Part shown: piece after piece, positions 23,684 through 32,565 of the stretch
How positions within the stretch are numbered: the first letter of the stretch is position 1
Layout of the letters: each line of letters begins with the position of its first letter
Assembly: GCA_910575445.1 (NCBI GenBank)
Contig: CAJTFW010000001.1
Span: forward strand, 62,001 to 126,000
Reading direction: 5' to 3'
Length of the DNA: 64,000 nt
DNA from: Lachnospiraceae bacterium
Lineage (GTDB): Bacteria; Bacillota; Clostridia; Lachnospirales; Lachnospiraceae
The notes under the pieces: model-generated
What the model was told of the DNA's origin: nothing
The model's input: the letters and a program-made list of their open reading frames with translations, nothing else
The model's database searches: none
Position numbers and translations under genes: made by a program

Positions 23684-25081
23684 ATGGATATTGAAAATAA
23701 AGAAGAACAACAAGTAGAAGAATCTGGCTATGAAGATGTCTGTTTTGTATGTCATAGGCCAGAGAGTAAAGCCGGCAAGATGATTCATCTGACCAAGGAT
23801 ATCTGCATCTGCTCAGAGTGTATGCAAAAGACAATGGATATGATGAGCAAAGGCAATGTGGATTACAGCAAGATGGATTTCTCCAAGATGCCTAATATCA
23901 GCATGATTAATCTCTCAGACCTTCAGAATATGATTCCCAAACGGCAGAAGGTCAAGAGAAAGGCAGCGGAGGAGAAAAAAGAGGCCAAAAAGAGCCTGGA
24001 TATACGTGCGATTCCGGCACCCCATAAGATTAAGGAGAGCTTAGATGAGTATGTGATTGGCCAGGAGAAAGCAAAGAAGATTATCTCTGTGGCGGTCTAT
24101 AATCACTATAAGCGTGTGGCAGCTGGCGCACAGGCAGATGATATTGAGATTGAGAAATCCAATATGCTGATGATTGGACCGACAGGAAGCGGCAAGACAT
24201 ATCTTGTGAAGACGTTAGCCAGGCTTCTAGATGTGCCTCTAGCCATCGCAGATGCCACTTCTCTTACAGAGGCTGGATATATTGGAGATGATATTGAAAG
24301 CGTGCTCTCAAAGCTTTTGGCGGCGGCTGACAATGATGTGGAGAAGGCAGAGCGTGGCATTGTCTTTATCGATGAGATTGACAAGATTGCCAAGAAGAAA
24401 AATACCAATCAAAGAGATGTCAGCGGCGAGTCGGTGCAACAGGGGATGTTGAAGCTTTTGGAGGGCGCAGAACTAGAAGTACCCGTTGGGGCGAACAGTA
24501 AGAATGCAATGGTGCCTCTTGAGACGATAAATACAAAAAATATTTTATTTATCTGTGGCGGTGCTTTCCCGGACCTTCAAAATATCATTAAATCAAGATT
24601 GAACAAAAGTTCATCTATTGGTTTTCGTGCAGACTTAAAAGATAAATATGACCATGACAAGAATCTGCTTCGAAAGGTAACTGTGGAGGATATCCGTAAT
24701 TTTGGTATGATTCCTGAGTTTATCGGACGTCTGCCGATTATCTTTACATTGGATGCGTTAGATGAAGAGATGATGGTGCAGGTATTAAAAGAGCCCAAAA
24801 ATGCTATCTTAAAACAGTATCAGAAGCTTTTGGCACTGGATGAAGTAAAGCTTACCTTTACAGATGATGCACTGATGGCGATTGCAAAGAAAGCGATGGA
24901 GAAAGATACTGGAGCGAGAGCACTTCGGGCGATTATTGAAGAATTTATGATGGATATTATGTATGAGATACCAAAGGATGATAATATTGGTCAGGTGACT
25001 ATTACAGAAGATTATATCGAGCATCGGGGCGGCCCTGTGATTACGATGCGGGGTGTTCCGGCGCTTGGGATGCAAGGATAG
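23684..25081 (+). CDS. clpX: ATP-dependent Clp protease ATP-binding subunit ClpX
   Basis: A 465-residue AAA+ unfoldase. The N-terminal zinc-binding domain has two CxxC pairs (CFVCHRPE and CICSECM). The ATPase core shows Walker A GPTGSGKTYLVKT, pore loop GYIGDD, Walker B GIVFIDEIDKIAKK and a conserved GESVQQGMLKLLEG. An IGF tripeptide (SSSIGFRAD), which docks ClpX on ClpP, is present. ClpX unfolds tagged substrates and feeds them to ClpP. No clpP or tig is adjacent, unlike the usual tig-clpP-clpX order, and residues between the zinc motif and core (MDMMSKGNVDYSKMDFSKM) look atypical. It could be a second ClpX paralogue. The start is ATG 23684. Confidence 0.9.
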   Translation: MDIENKEEQQVEESGYEDVCFVCHRPESKAGKMIHLTKDICICSECMQKTMDMMSKGNVDYSKMDFSKMPNISMINLSDLQNMIPKRQKVKRKAAEEKKEAKKSLDIRAIPAPHKIKESLDEYVIGQEKAKKIISVAVYNHYKRVAAGAQADDIEIEKSNMLMIGPTGSGKTYLVKTLARLLDVPLAIADATSLTEAGYIGDDIESVLSKLLAAADNDVEKAERGIVFIDEIDKIAKKKNTNQRDVSGESVQQGMLKLLEGAELEVPVGANSKNAMVPLETINTKNILFICGGAFPDLQNIIKSRLNKSSSIGFRADLKDKYDHDKNLLRKVTVEDIRNFGMIPEFIGRLPIIFTLDALDEEMMVQVLKEPKNAILKQYQKLLALDEVKLTFTDDALMAIAKKAMEKDTGARALRAIIEEFMMDIMYEIPKDDNIGQVTITEDYIEHRGGPVITMRGVPALGMQG

Positions 25082-25092
25082 GGACAGAGAAG

Positions 25093-25554
25093 ATGAGACT
25101 TATGTGGATACAGCTTGCGCTTGGGCTTTTCCAGGCAGATTTGGCAGTGAAACAGGAGATTGATAACAATGCAGACTTTGACAGCGAACAGAGCCTTCTA
25201 GGAGGCAAGGTGCGTATCAAAAAGCTTCGTAACTATGGAATGGCTGGCGGAAGGTTAAAAGAACATATGCCAGTGATTATAAAGGTCAGTGGACTTCTGA
25301 CACTTGGATGTGTAGGACTTTTCCTTCGCACACTTTGGAAGCAGGGACATGTGCTCTCTAAGGCTGGCTATGCCCTTTTAAGCGGAGGAGCCCTTTCTAA
25401 TCTCTATGACCGGTGCAAAAATGGCTATGTGGTCGACTATATCAGCTTTCAGACGCCGTGGAGATACTTGAATCGGCTGGTATTTAATCTGTCAGACTTT
25501 TTCATTGCCGCAGGAGCGATTCTGATATGCTTAGGACAGACAGACAACGATTAA
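25093..25554 (+). CDS. LspA-like signal peptidase II
   Basis: A 153-residue membrane protein with about four hydrophobic segments. The two aspartates of the lipoprotein signal peptidase dyad are in expected motifs: NLYDRCKNGYVVDYISF and VFNLSDFFIAAGAILI. The N-terminal motif is ADLAVKQEID rather than the usual DxxTK. Residues around the second motif (LRNYGMAGGRLKEH) deviate from the normal N-x-GAAF segment. It would cleave lipoprotein signal peptides in the membrane. It lies 12 bp after clpX and overlaps the next gene by 28 bp, so it is part of the clpX operon. I call it LspA-like; a divergent paralogue is possible. Confidence 0.75.
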   Translation: MRLMWIQLALGLFQADLAVKQEIDNNADFDSEQSLLGGKVRIKKLRNYGMAGGRLKEHMPVIIKVSGLLTLGCVGLFLRTLWKQGHVLSKAGYALLSGGALSNLYDRCKNGYVVDYISFQTPWRYLNRLVFNLSDFFIAAGAILICLGQTDND

Positions 25555-26624
25555 AGCAGCGGCAGCTCTTTGTCTATGGAGGGCTGCTTCTGGTCTCTGC
25601 TTTGCTGCAGGTTATGTCACGGCATCTTCTGGGATTTGCAGAGTGGTATGCCGTACATATCTATCCATATCTTGTGCAGGGTATCGGCAGTATCAGCAAT
25701 CTGTTACCCGTTGCACTGGATGAACTTCTCATCTATTTTCTGGTTATATTTTCCATTTTATATATTGTGACTGGAATTTGCCATATAGTAAAAAAACAGA
25801 TAACCTGGAAACGATGGCTGTGGACGTTACTTGTTCGTGTTTGTAAAGTGGTTGTTGTGTGGGCTTTTGTGTTTACTTTAACTTGTGGGTTGAATTATCA
25901 CCGGACGCCATTTTCCAAGCTGGCACAGCTTCCGATGGGAGAATCCAGTGTAGAGGAGCTAGAGGAGTTATGTCTGTGGCTGACAGAAGAGATTGAGAAG
26001 ATTGCTCCTTTAATTGCCACAGATGAAGAAGGACGCTGTGCACTGCCTGATAAGATGCGTACACTGACAAGACAGGCGATGGAAGATTTGGGAGAACAAT
26101 ATCCACAGCTAGGAGGATGGTATCCAAAGGCAAAGCCAGTGCTGACCTGGCCGGTCCTTTCCTATGAATCGCTAGAAGGTGTCTTTGGTCCTTATACGAT
26201 GGAGGCACACTACAATCCCAATATTCCGGCACACAACCAGCCTGCGGTGCTCTGCCATGAGCTCTCTCATCTCAAAGGGTTTATGCGCGAGGACGAAGCC
26301 AACTATATTGCCTATCTGGCATGTACAGGCTCTGAAAATGCCAATCTTCGCTACAGTGGATTATTGCTTGCCTATACGCATAGCATCAATGCATTGTATT
26401 ATGCGGACTATGAACGATTTGTAAGGGTGCGCATACAGCTCTGTGAACAGGCTGAGCAAGACTATGCATACCATAAGACGTATTGGAAGCAGTTTGAAGG
26501 CCCGGTGTCTGAGATATCCGATAAAGTCAATGATACTTATCTAAAAGTCAATGCCCAGAGTGAAGGCACGAAAAGCTATGGAAGAATGGTGGACCTTCTG
26601 CTAGGGGAATATCGTAAAAGGTAG
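25527..26624 (+). CDS. DUF3810 family membrane protein with HExxH motif
   Basis: A 365-residue protein with three hydrophobic helices in the first 125 residues and a long extracellular C-terminal domain. That domain contains AVLCHELSHLKGFMREDEAN, an HELSH zinc-protease-like motif with a downstream glutamate/aspartate. This is the pattern of DUF3810. The region beginning NYHRTPFSKLA is also characteristic. Proteolytic activity is plausible but not proven. ATG 25527 lies 10 bp after AGGAG and overlaps the end of the LspA-like gene by 28 bp. It is the last gene of the clpX-lspA-like unit and is followed by a hairpin terminator. Confidence 0.8.
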   Translation: MLRTDRQRLKQRQLFVYGGLLLVSALLQVMSRHLLGFAEWYAVHIYPYLVQGIGSISNLLPVALDELLIYFLVIFSILYIVTGICHIVKKQITWKRWLWTLLVRVCKVVVVWAFVFTLTCGLNYHRTPFSKLAQLPMGESSVEELEELCLWLTEEIEKIAPLIATDEEGRCALPDKMRTLTRQAMEDLGEQYPQLGGWYPKAKPVLTWPVLSYESLEGVFGPYTMEAHYNPNIPAHNQPAVLCHELSHLKGFMREDEANYIAYLACTGSENANLRYSGLLLAYTHSINALYYADYERFVRVRIQLCEQAEQDYAYHKTYWKQFEGPVSEISDKVNDTYLKVNAQSEGTKSYGRMVDLLLGEYRKR

Positions 26625-26650
26625 CAGAGAACATCAGTTCTCTGCTTTCT
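26623..26650. terminator. Bidirectional hairpin between convergent genes
   Basis: AGCAGAGAAC (26623-26632) pairs with GTTCTCTGCT (26637-26646) around ATCA. It lies at the end of the DUF3810 gene and overlaps the last codons of the minus-strand gene. Confidence 0.75.
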
Positions 26651-27068
26651 CAAGGGCTGTGCGGATAGCGCTCATCAGCATCAGGGAGGTATATTGGCTC
26701 TCTTCCGAGTAGGAGAGATTTTCTAGGGACTGACTCTCGCATATCTGTGTGGAGAGCGCTTCTAGTGCAGGCTCCATCAGAGGATACATGGCAAGCACTG
26801 CCTCGTCGAGCTGTCTGAAATGAATCGAAGAGATATAGTCCTCATCGACTGTGACCGCAATCTCGACCGCATTTCCGCCAAGTGTCATAGAGGCGGTGTA
26901 GATGCCGGCAGTGTATTTGGGTGGAAGCTCCTCTGCTACCTGGGGCTTTCGGTCTGCGGAGAACATAAAGATCATCAACAGAAGGAAGGTAATGCCCAGG
27001 ATGATGAAAATAGCTGTGTAAATCAGCTCTTTCATATGAAAAACCCAGATTTTTGTTTTCGCACTCAT
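26634..27068 (-). CDS. Membrane-anchored FMN-binding-domain-like protein
   Basis: A 144-residue protein with one N-terminal helix (about 13-34) and an extracellular domain. The segment YTAGIYTASMTLGGNAVEIAV, then VDEDYISSIHF and a final SQYTSLMLMSAIRTALEKA follow the FMN_bind pattern (YTAGTYTASA... and a C-terminal AI..AL..A helix). The usual threonine that binds FMN covalently is not evident, so it may be a degenerate member. Start ATG 27068 has AGGAG 8 bp upstream. I do not know its function, and assignment to the family is moderate. Confidence 0.6.
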   Translation of the reverse strand: MSAKTKIWVFHMKELIYTAIFIILGITFLLLMIFMFSADRKPQVAEELPPKYTAGIYTASMTLGGNAVEIAVTVDEDYISSIHFRQLDEAVLAMYPLMEPALEALSTQICESQSLENLSYSEESQYTSLMLMSAIRTALEKAEN

Positions 27069-27280
27069 GGTGAAGCTCCTGATAAAAGGTTCTTTGTATA
27101 GCGTATGAATGAGGTAAATATTTTATGCAAAGTGGTGATTATTTCTAAAAACCTCTTTTTTTTTTTAGAATTTTGCATTAATATATAATATAGGTAACTA
27201 TCATCTGTAAAAGATTTGTGCGTTTTTTACCAAAATTTCAACGGGGATATGCAAAAAGCTATAGGTAAAGGAGAAAAACT

Positions 27281-28366
27281 ATGATTTCAAACCAGATACT
27301 CCAAAACACAATTGACGGGCTGAAGGGAATTACAAGAATCAATCTTTGCGTACTGGATATGGAAGGACAGATTCTAGCATCAACAGAAAAAGAGCCGGAA
27401 AGCTATGGAAGTGAAGTTTCTGCGTTCATTGCATCTCCGGCAGATAGTCAGGTGGTACACGGCTATCAGTTCTTTAAAGTATTTGATGAGAACCAGTTAG
27501 AATATATTTTACTTGCCAAAGGGGCCAGTGATGATGTATATATGGTAGGGAAGCTTGCCGCATTTCAGCTTTCAAGCCTTTTGACTGCGTATAAGGAACG
27601 ATTCGATAAAGATAATTTTATCAAAAATCTGCTTCTGGATAATCTGCTTTTGGTCGATATTTACAATCGGGCCAAAAAGTTGCATATTACAACGGAAGTA
27701 CGGCGCGTGGTATTTATCATTGAGAGCAGCAGAGAGAGAGTCAATACGGCGCTTGATTTGATTCGCAATTTCTGCGGTAGTAAGACAAAGGATTTTATTA
27801 CGGCAGTGGATGAGAAAAATGTTATTGTAGTCAAGGAATTAGCGCCCAATGAAGGCTATGAGGAGATGTTCAAGGTTGCACGGAGCATGAAAGATGTTGT
27901 GGTCTTAGAAGACGAAGATATCCATGTGGCGCTTGGCACGATTGTGGGAGAGATTAAAGAGGTCTCCCGCTCCTATAAAGAGGCCCGGATGGCGCTAGAT
28001 GTAGGCAGAATCTTTTTTGCAGAGAGAGATATTATCGCGTATAGTTCTCTTGGGATTGGAAGACTTATCTATCAGCTTCCGATACCACTTTGCAAGATGT
28101 TTATTCGTGAGATTTTTGACGGCAGGTCTCCAGATGATTTTGACGAAGAGACTCTGACAACCATCAATAAGTTTTTTGAAAACAGTCTGAATGTATCAGA
28201 GACTTCAAGGCAACTGTATATTCACAGAAATACACTGGTTTATCGGTTAGACAAGCTTCAGAAGTCCACAGGGCTTGACCTTCGGGTTTTTGAAGATGCA
28301 ATTACCTTTAAGATTGCATTGATGGTTGTAAAATATATGAAATATATGGAGACTCTGGATTATTAA
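27281..28366 (+). CDS. PucR/CdaR-like transcriptional regulator
   Basis: A 361-residue regulator with a C-terminal PucR/CdaR-type helix-turn-helix (about 290-350: LNVSETSRQLYIHRNTLVYRL and GLDLRVFEDAITFKIALM) and a GGDEF-like middle domain (VARSMKDVVVLEDEDIHVALG, SYKEARMALDVG). The N-terminal region resembles the sugar-diacid recognition domain of CdaR. The family activates catabolism of sugar diacids or similar ligands. It lies 24 bp before ftsE and is co-oriented, so it may be the first gene of the ftsEX transcript, an unusual neighbour for a cell-division gene. The start ATG 27281 follows AAAGGAG. An AT-rich promoter with TATAAT at 27184 lies upstream. Confidence 0.83.
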   Translation: MISNQILQNTIDGLKGITRINLCVLDMEGQILASTEKEPESYGSEVSAFIASPADSQVVHGYQFFKVFDENQLEYILLAKGASDDVYMVGKLAAFQLSSLLTAYKERFDKDNFIKNLLLDNLLLVDIYNRAKKLHITTEVRRVVFIIESSRERVNTALDLIRNFCGSKTKDFITAVDEKNVIVVKELAPNEGYEEMFKVARSMKDVVVLEDEDIHVALGTIVGEIKEVSRSYKEARMALDVGRIFFAERDIIAYSSLGIGRLIYQLPIPLCKMFIREIFDGRSPDDFDEETLTTINKFFENSLNVSETSRQLYIHRNTLVYRLDKLQKSTGLDLRVFEDAITFKIALMVVKYMKYMETLDY

Positions 28367-28390
28367 GACAGACAGGACAGGAGGAGTTTC

Positions 28391-29071
28391 GTGATAGTAT
28401 TGGAAAACATTGTAAAATCATATCCCAACGGCGTAGGTGCCATCAATGGGATTAGTCTGCATATTGAAAGGGGGGAGTTCGTCTTTATCGTAGGGGACAG
28501 CGGTTCTGGAAAGTCCACGCTGATTAAGCTGCTTCTTAAAGAACTAGAGCCCACCGAAGGGGTACTTCGGGTCAACGGGATGAATCTCTCCCGGATGAAG
28601 AAACAAAATATTCCCAAATACCGGAGAAAGATAGGCTGTGTATTTCAGGACTTTCGCCTCTTAAAGGATCGAAATGTCTATGAAAATGTGGCATTTGCCC
28701 AGAGGGTTATCGTTACTCCCACCAGAGAGATTAAGAAAAATGTACCAGCAATGTTGTCTCTTGTAGGTCTTGCAGAGAAATATAAATGCTATCCAAGGCA
28801 GCTCTCAGGTGGTGAGCAGCAGAGAGTGGCCTTGGCAAGAGCGCTTGTCAACAGCCCGGATATTCTGCTGGCAGATGAGCCTACTGGTAATCTGGACCCT
28901 AAGATTTCAAGGGAGATTATGAAACTCTTAGAAGAAATCAATGCCCGCGGGACTACCGTACTTGTCGTCACACATGACCAGGACATTGTCAATACACTAA
29001 AGAAGCGGGTTATCCGCATGCAGAAGGGACTTATTGTAGGAGACGAGAGAGAAAGCGGGTATATTGGATGA
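28391..29071 (+). CDS. ftsE: Cell division ATP-binding protein FtsE
   Basis: A 226-residue ABC ATPase starting at GTG 28391 after AGGAGGAG. Walker A is VGDSGSGKSTLIKLLL, signature LSGGEQQRVALARAL and Walker B ILLADEPTGNLDP. FtsE with FtsX couples ATP hydrolysis to activation of peptidoglycan hydrolases at the septum. Its stop overlaps the ftsX start by 4 bp. The order ftsE-ftsX-EnvC/PcsB-like is conserved in Firmicutes. Confidence 0.96.
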   Translation: MIVLENIVKSYPNGVGAINGISLHIERGEFVFIVGDSGSGKSTLIKLLLKELEPTEGVLRVNGMNLSRMKKQNIPKYRRKIGCVFQDFRLLKDRNVYENVAFAQRVIVTPTREIKKNVPAMLSLVGLAEKYKCYPRQLSGGEQQRVALARALVNSPDILLADEPTGNLDPKISREIMKLLEEINARGTTVLVVTHDQDIVNTLKKRVIRMQKGLIVGDERESGYIG

Positions 29072-29976
29072 GATTAAGTACGATTGGATACTGTTTACAG
29101 CAGGGTTTTAAAAATATCTGGAGAAATAAATTGTTTTCTCTGGCATCGATGGCAACGATGGCTGCCTGTATCTTTATGTTTGGTATCTTTTTCTGTGTGG
29201 TACAAAATTTCCAGCATCTGGTAAAAGAGGTGGAAGAAGGAGTGGCAATCACCGTCTTTTTTGAGGAAGGGACTGAAGAAGATACGATGATTCAGGTCGC
29301 AAAAGATCTACAGACTCGAACAGAAGTTCGGGAGATTGTCTTTGTGGATGCGGACGAGACATGGAAGAGCTATCAGAAAATCTATTTTAAAGATGCACCG
29401 GAGTTAGCGGAGGGCTTTGCCAATGACAATCCGTTGGCCAATCATGCCCATCTAGAAATCTATATGAAAGATGTGTCACTTCAGCAGGATTTGGTAGACT
29501 ATATTCTCTCCATAGACCAAGTAAAAAAGGTCAACCGCTCAGATACGGTGGCAGAGATGCTTACAGGCTTTAACCGGCTTGTCAGTTACGTGTCGGTGCT
29601 GATTATCGCATTGCTTTTGGCAGTTTCTGTGTTCCTAATCAGCAATACCGTGGCAATTGGTATCTCTGTTCGCAAGGAGGAGATTGCAATTATGCGCCTT
29701 ATCGGTGCCAAGAACTCCTTTATCAAAGCTCCGTTTTTGACAGAAGGGATTACGATTGGCGTGATTGGAGCGGCGATTCCATTGCTTGTCTTGTACTATT
29801 TATACAATCGGATAATATTATATATGGCACTGGAATTTAATATGCTCTCAAGCGTACTGAATTTTCTGCCAGTGAATGAATTGTTCCATATTTTGATGCC
29901 GATTGGTATGGCACTTGGTGTAGGGATTGGTCTGTTTGGAAGCGTATTTACGGTTCAGAGGCATCTAAAAGTATGA
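29068..29976 (+). CDS. ftsX: Cell division permease FtsX
   Basis: A 302-residue integral protein with an N-terminal helix (about 20-45), a large extracellular loop (about 45-170) and three C-terminal helices, the FtsX layout. Visible segments are GFKNIWRNKLFSLASMATM, AITVFFEEGT and the MRLIGAKNSFIKAPFLTEG coupling region. It is expected to bind the EnvC/PcsB-like protein encoded next through the extracellular loop and transmit FtsE ATPase state. It overlaps both neighbours by 4 bp. Confidence 0.95.
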   Translation: MRLSTIGYCLQQGFKNIWRNKLFSLASMATMAACIFMFGIFFCVVQNFQHLVKEVEEGVAITVFFEEGTEEDTMIQVAKDLQTRTEVREIVFVDADETWKSYQKIYFKDAPELAEGFANDNPLANHAHLEIYMKDVSLQQDLVDYILSIDQVKKVNRSDTVAEMLTGFNRLVSYVSVLIIALLLAVSVFLISNTVAIGISVRKEEIAIMRLIGAKNSFIKAPFLTEGITIGVIGAAIPLLVLYYLYNRIILYMALEFNMLSSVLNFLPVNELFHILMPIGMALGVGIGLFGSVFTVQRHLKV

Positions 29977-31202
29977 AAAAGACAAGAATTCGCATGTATT
30001 TAGGGCTGGCACTTACGGCAGTCCTTTTTATGACGGGTATTGACGGACATCTAAAAGTGCAGGCAAAGCCAAGCCTTTCAGAACTAGAGGAAGAGGAGAA
30101 GAGACTGGAACAAAAACGCAAAAATGCGGTGGAGGAGATTAAGTCTCTAAAGTCCGATATAGAGTCGGTGGGACAGAAGATAAAAGAGCTGCAAGGTGCA
30201 AAGAGCAATCTTCAGGATTATATCAATCAGCTTGATAAAGAAGCCAATACGTTAGCTTCTCAGATACAGACTTTAGAGCAGAAGATTGAAGAGAAGGAAC
30301 AGGAGATTGAAGCGAAAAAGCAAGAGCTTGCCGAAGCTGAAGCAGAGGCAGACTTGCAATATCAGATGATGAAGAAGAGGATTTGCTATCTGTATGAGAG
30401 AGGAGAGCAATCCCTCTTTGTGCTTTTGTTAGAGTCAGAAAATATGTCTGATATGCTGAACCGGGCAGAATATGCATTTCAGATATCGCAGTATGACCAG
30501 CAGATGAAGGAGAAGCTAAAGGCTATCCGGGATGGTATTGCAGAATGTAAAGCGATATTAGAGCAGGAACAAGAAGAACAAAAGATATTACTTTCAGAAG
30601 TAGAAGCACAGAAAGCAGCTATTGACCAGGCGATTCAAGCTAAGACACAACAGATTGCTTCCTATCAGGAGCAGATTACTTCGGCTTCTGGAGAACAGGG
30701 GGAGTATAAAGCGCAGCTTCGGGAACAAGAGGCACTTTTAGAAAAGGTAGAATCCCAGATTGCATCAGTGGCAGCAGCAAAAGCAGAGGCAGCAGATGGA
30801 GACGGAGGGGCTTCGGGCTTTGTCTGGCCTTGTCCAGCCAGTCACCGGATTACCAGCGGTTATGGAGAGCGAGAGGCGCCAGTGGAGGGAGCATCTACGT
30901 ATCACAGAGGGCTGGATATTGGTGCTTCTTCAGGTTCTGCAATTGTCGCAAGCGCGGCGGGAAGAGTGACGACAGCAACGTACAGCAGCTCGGCTGGCAA
31001 CTATGTAGTTATCTCCCATGGAGGCGGAATCTCGACAGTCTATATGCATGCTTCAGCGTTATATGTATCAGAGGGAGAGAAGGTCTCAAAGGGACAGAAA
31101 ATCGCTGGCGTTGGCTCCACAGGCTTTTCCACAGGACCGCATCTGCATTTTGGAATCATTGTAAATGGAAGCTATGTAAATCCTTTGAGCTATGTGAACT
31201 GA
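29973..31202 (+). CDS. Coiled-coil M23 family murein hydrolase (EnvC/PcsB-like)
   Basis: A 409-residue secreted protein. It has a signal peptide (MYLGLALTAVLFMTG), two long coiled coils (about 30-120 and 165-270, rich in Glu, Gln and Lys) and a C-terminal M23/LytM domain (about 290-405) with HRGLDIGASSGSAIVA, HGGGISTVYMHASAL and GPHLHFGI carrying the HxxxD and HxH zinc ligands. Proteins of this shape are activated by FtsEX to cut peptidoglycan in daughter cell separation. The start overlaps ftsX by 4 bp, supporting direct partnership. Unlike inactive EnvC, its zinc ligands look complete, so it may be a real endopeptidase. Confidence 0.93.
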   Translation: MKKTRIRMYLGLALTAVLFMTGIDGHLKVQAKPSLSELEEEEKRLEQKRKNAVEEIKSLKSDIESVGQKIKELQGAKSNLQDYINQLDKEANTLASQIQTLEQKIEEKEQEIEAKKQELAEAEAEADLQYQMMKKRICYLYERGEQSLFVLLLESENMSDMLNRAEYAFQISQYDQQMKEKLKAIRDGIAECKAILEQEQEEQKILLSEVEAQKAAIDQAIQAKTQQIASYQEQITSASGEQGEYKAQLREQEALLEKVESQIASVAAAKAEAADGDGGASGFVWPCPASHRITSGYGEREAPVEGASTYHRGLDIGASSGSAIVASAAGRVTTATYSSSAGNYVVISHGGGISTVYMHASALYVSEGEKVSKGQKIAGVGSTGFSTGPHLHFGIIVNGSYVNPLSYVN

Positions 31203-31245
31203 TTGCTACATAGAATGAAAAGAAGGAAAAAGGAGAAACAAAATC

Positions 31246-32424
31246 ATGAAAGATTACAAGAAAAATCATTCTTTTGGAAAGGGATTTGCTGCTGGCATTG
31301 TGGCAATGGTATTGCTTGTGGGGCTTACTGGCTGTGCAGCGCGTCTCTATCCACAGTTCACTGCCGGACATCGTGACCAGGAGGAAAAAGACCAGGTAGA
31401 GACAAAGATGGAGGAGCTCAATTACTATATTGACCAGTATTATCTGTTTGACTATGAAGACGAGGACATTGAAAATGGAATCTACAAAGGGATGATGGCG
31501 GGTCTTGGAGATGTCTATACAGGATATTATACACCAGAAGAGTATGCAAGTTTTATGGAGACATCCAATGGAACCTACAGTGGTATTGGAGCGATGCTTT
31601 CGCAGAATTATGATACGGGGATTATTACCGTGGTGCGGGCTTTTGAAGGGTCTCCAGCGGCAGAAGCAGGGATGCAGACCGATGATATCCTCTATAAAGT
31701 AAAAGGAGAAGAAGTGACAGGAAAAGACTTGTCACTGGTTGTTGTGGACTTAAAGGGAGAAGAAGGAACAGAAGTTGATATCAGTATTCTTCGGGGGTCA
31801 GAAGAGATTGAGATGACTCTAGAGAGACGGCATATTCAGGTGCCAACAGTGGAATATCGGATGGAGACAGAGGAGATAGGGTATATTGCTATCTCGGAGT
31901 TTGACGATGTGACACAGGAGCAGTTTATGAGCGCGCTAGAAGCCCTAGAAGGCCAGGGAATGAAAGATTTGATTATCGACCTGAGAAATAATGGAGGCGG
32001 GCTTGTAGATGTTACCTGCGCGATTCTAGACCGTCTGTTGCCGGAGGGGATGATTGTCTATACAGAAGATAAGTATGGGAACCGGGACCAGGAGATATCA
32101 GATGCAGAGAATTATTTTGCCGGAGATATGGCAGTGTTAGTCAATGAGCAGAGTGCAAGCGCTTCTGAGATTTTTGCCGGAGCGATTAAGGATTATGGCG
32201 TGGGGACACTGATTGGAACACAGACTTTTGGAAAGGGGATTGTGCAGAGCCTCTTCCCATTAAGTGATGGGTCAGCGGTGAAGATTACGGTGTCAAGATA
32301 TTATACGCCAGCAGGAAATAATATCCATGAAGTAGGGATTGAGCCGGATATTGTGTTAGAGCTTGATAAAGAGGCAGAAGAAGACAATCAATTAAAGAAA
32401 GCGATAGAAGTGCTAAGTCAATAA
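31246..32424 (+). CDS. S41 family C-terminal processing protease (CtpA/CtpB-like)
   Basis: A 392-residue protein with a hydrophobic N-terminus (FAAGIVAMVLLVGLTGC, so it may be a lipoprotein), a PDZ domain (about 90-190: YSGIGAMLSQ, GSPAAEAGMQTDDILYKV) and an S41 protease domain with DLRNNGGGLVD, the catalytic Ser in NEQSASASEIFAGA and Lys in TFGKGIVQS. It cleaves C-termini of secreted proteins. In B. subtilis CtpB acts in sporulation signalling, but the role here is not determined. It lies 43 bp after the M23 gene and may be co-transcribed with the ftsEX unit. Confidence 0.93.
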   Translation: MKDYKKNHSFGKGFAAGIVAMVLLVGLTGCAARLYPQFTAGHRDQEEKDQVETKMEELNYYIDQYYLFDYEDEDIENGIYKGMMAGLGDVYTGYYTPEEYASFMETSNGTYSGIGAMLSQNYDTGIITVVRAFEGSPAAEAGMQTDDILYKVKGEEVTGKDLSLVVVDLKGEEGTEVDISILRGSEEIEMTLERRHIQVPTVEYRMETEEIGYIAISEFDDVTQEQFMSALEALEGQGMKDLIIDLRNNGGGLVDVTCAILDRLLPEGMIVYTEDKYGNRDQEISDAENYFAGDMAVLVNEQSASASEIFAGAIKDYGVGTLIGTQTFGKGIVQSLFPLSDGSAVKITVSRYYTPAGNNIHEVGIEPDIVLELDKEAEEDNQLKKAIEVLSQ

Positions 32425-32535
32425 CTACAACAATCAGGCTTTTTGGGGTATCTTTTTAGAAAGAATATAATAGGGGTTAAGTGTTTATAATAGAAATTTA
32501 AGAAGTTTTTCCTTTATTTGCGAAGGTAACTTTGC

Positions 32536-32541
32536 TATAAT
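32536..32541 (+). promoter_or_regulatory. Candidate -10 box of the PBP1A-type gene
   Basis: TATAAT at 32536-32541 lies 24 bp before the start codon, with TTTATT at the -35 distance (32513-32518). The 32425-32565 gap contains additional TATAAT words, so the choice is uncertain. Confidence 0.4.
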
Positions 32542-32565
32542 AGACAGGATAAAGGAGGCTGATGC

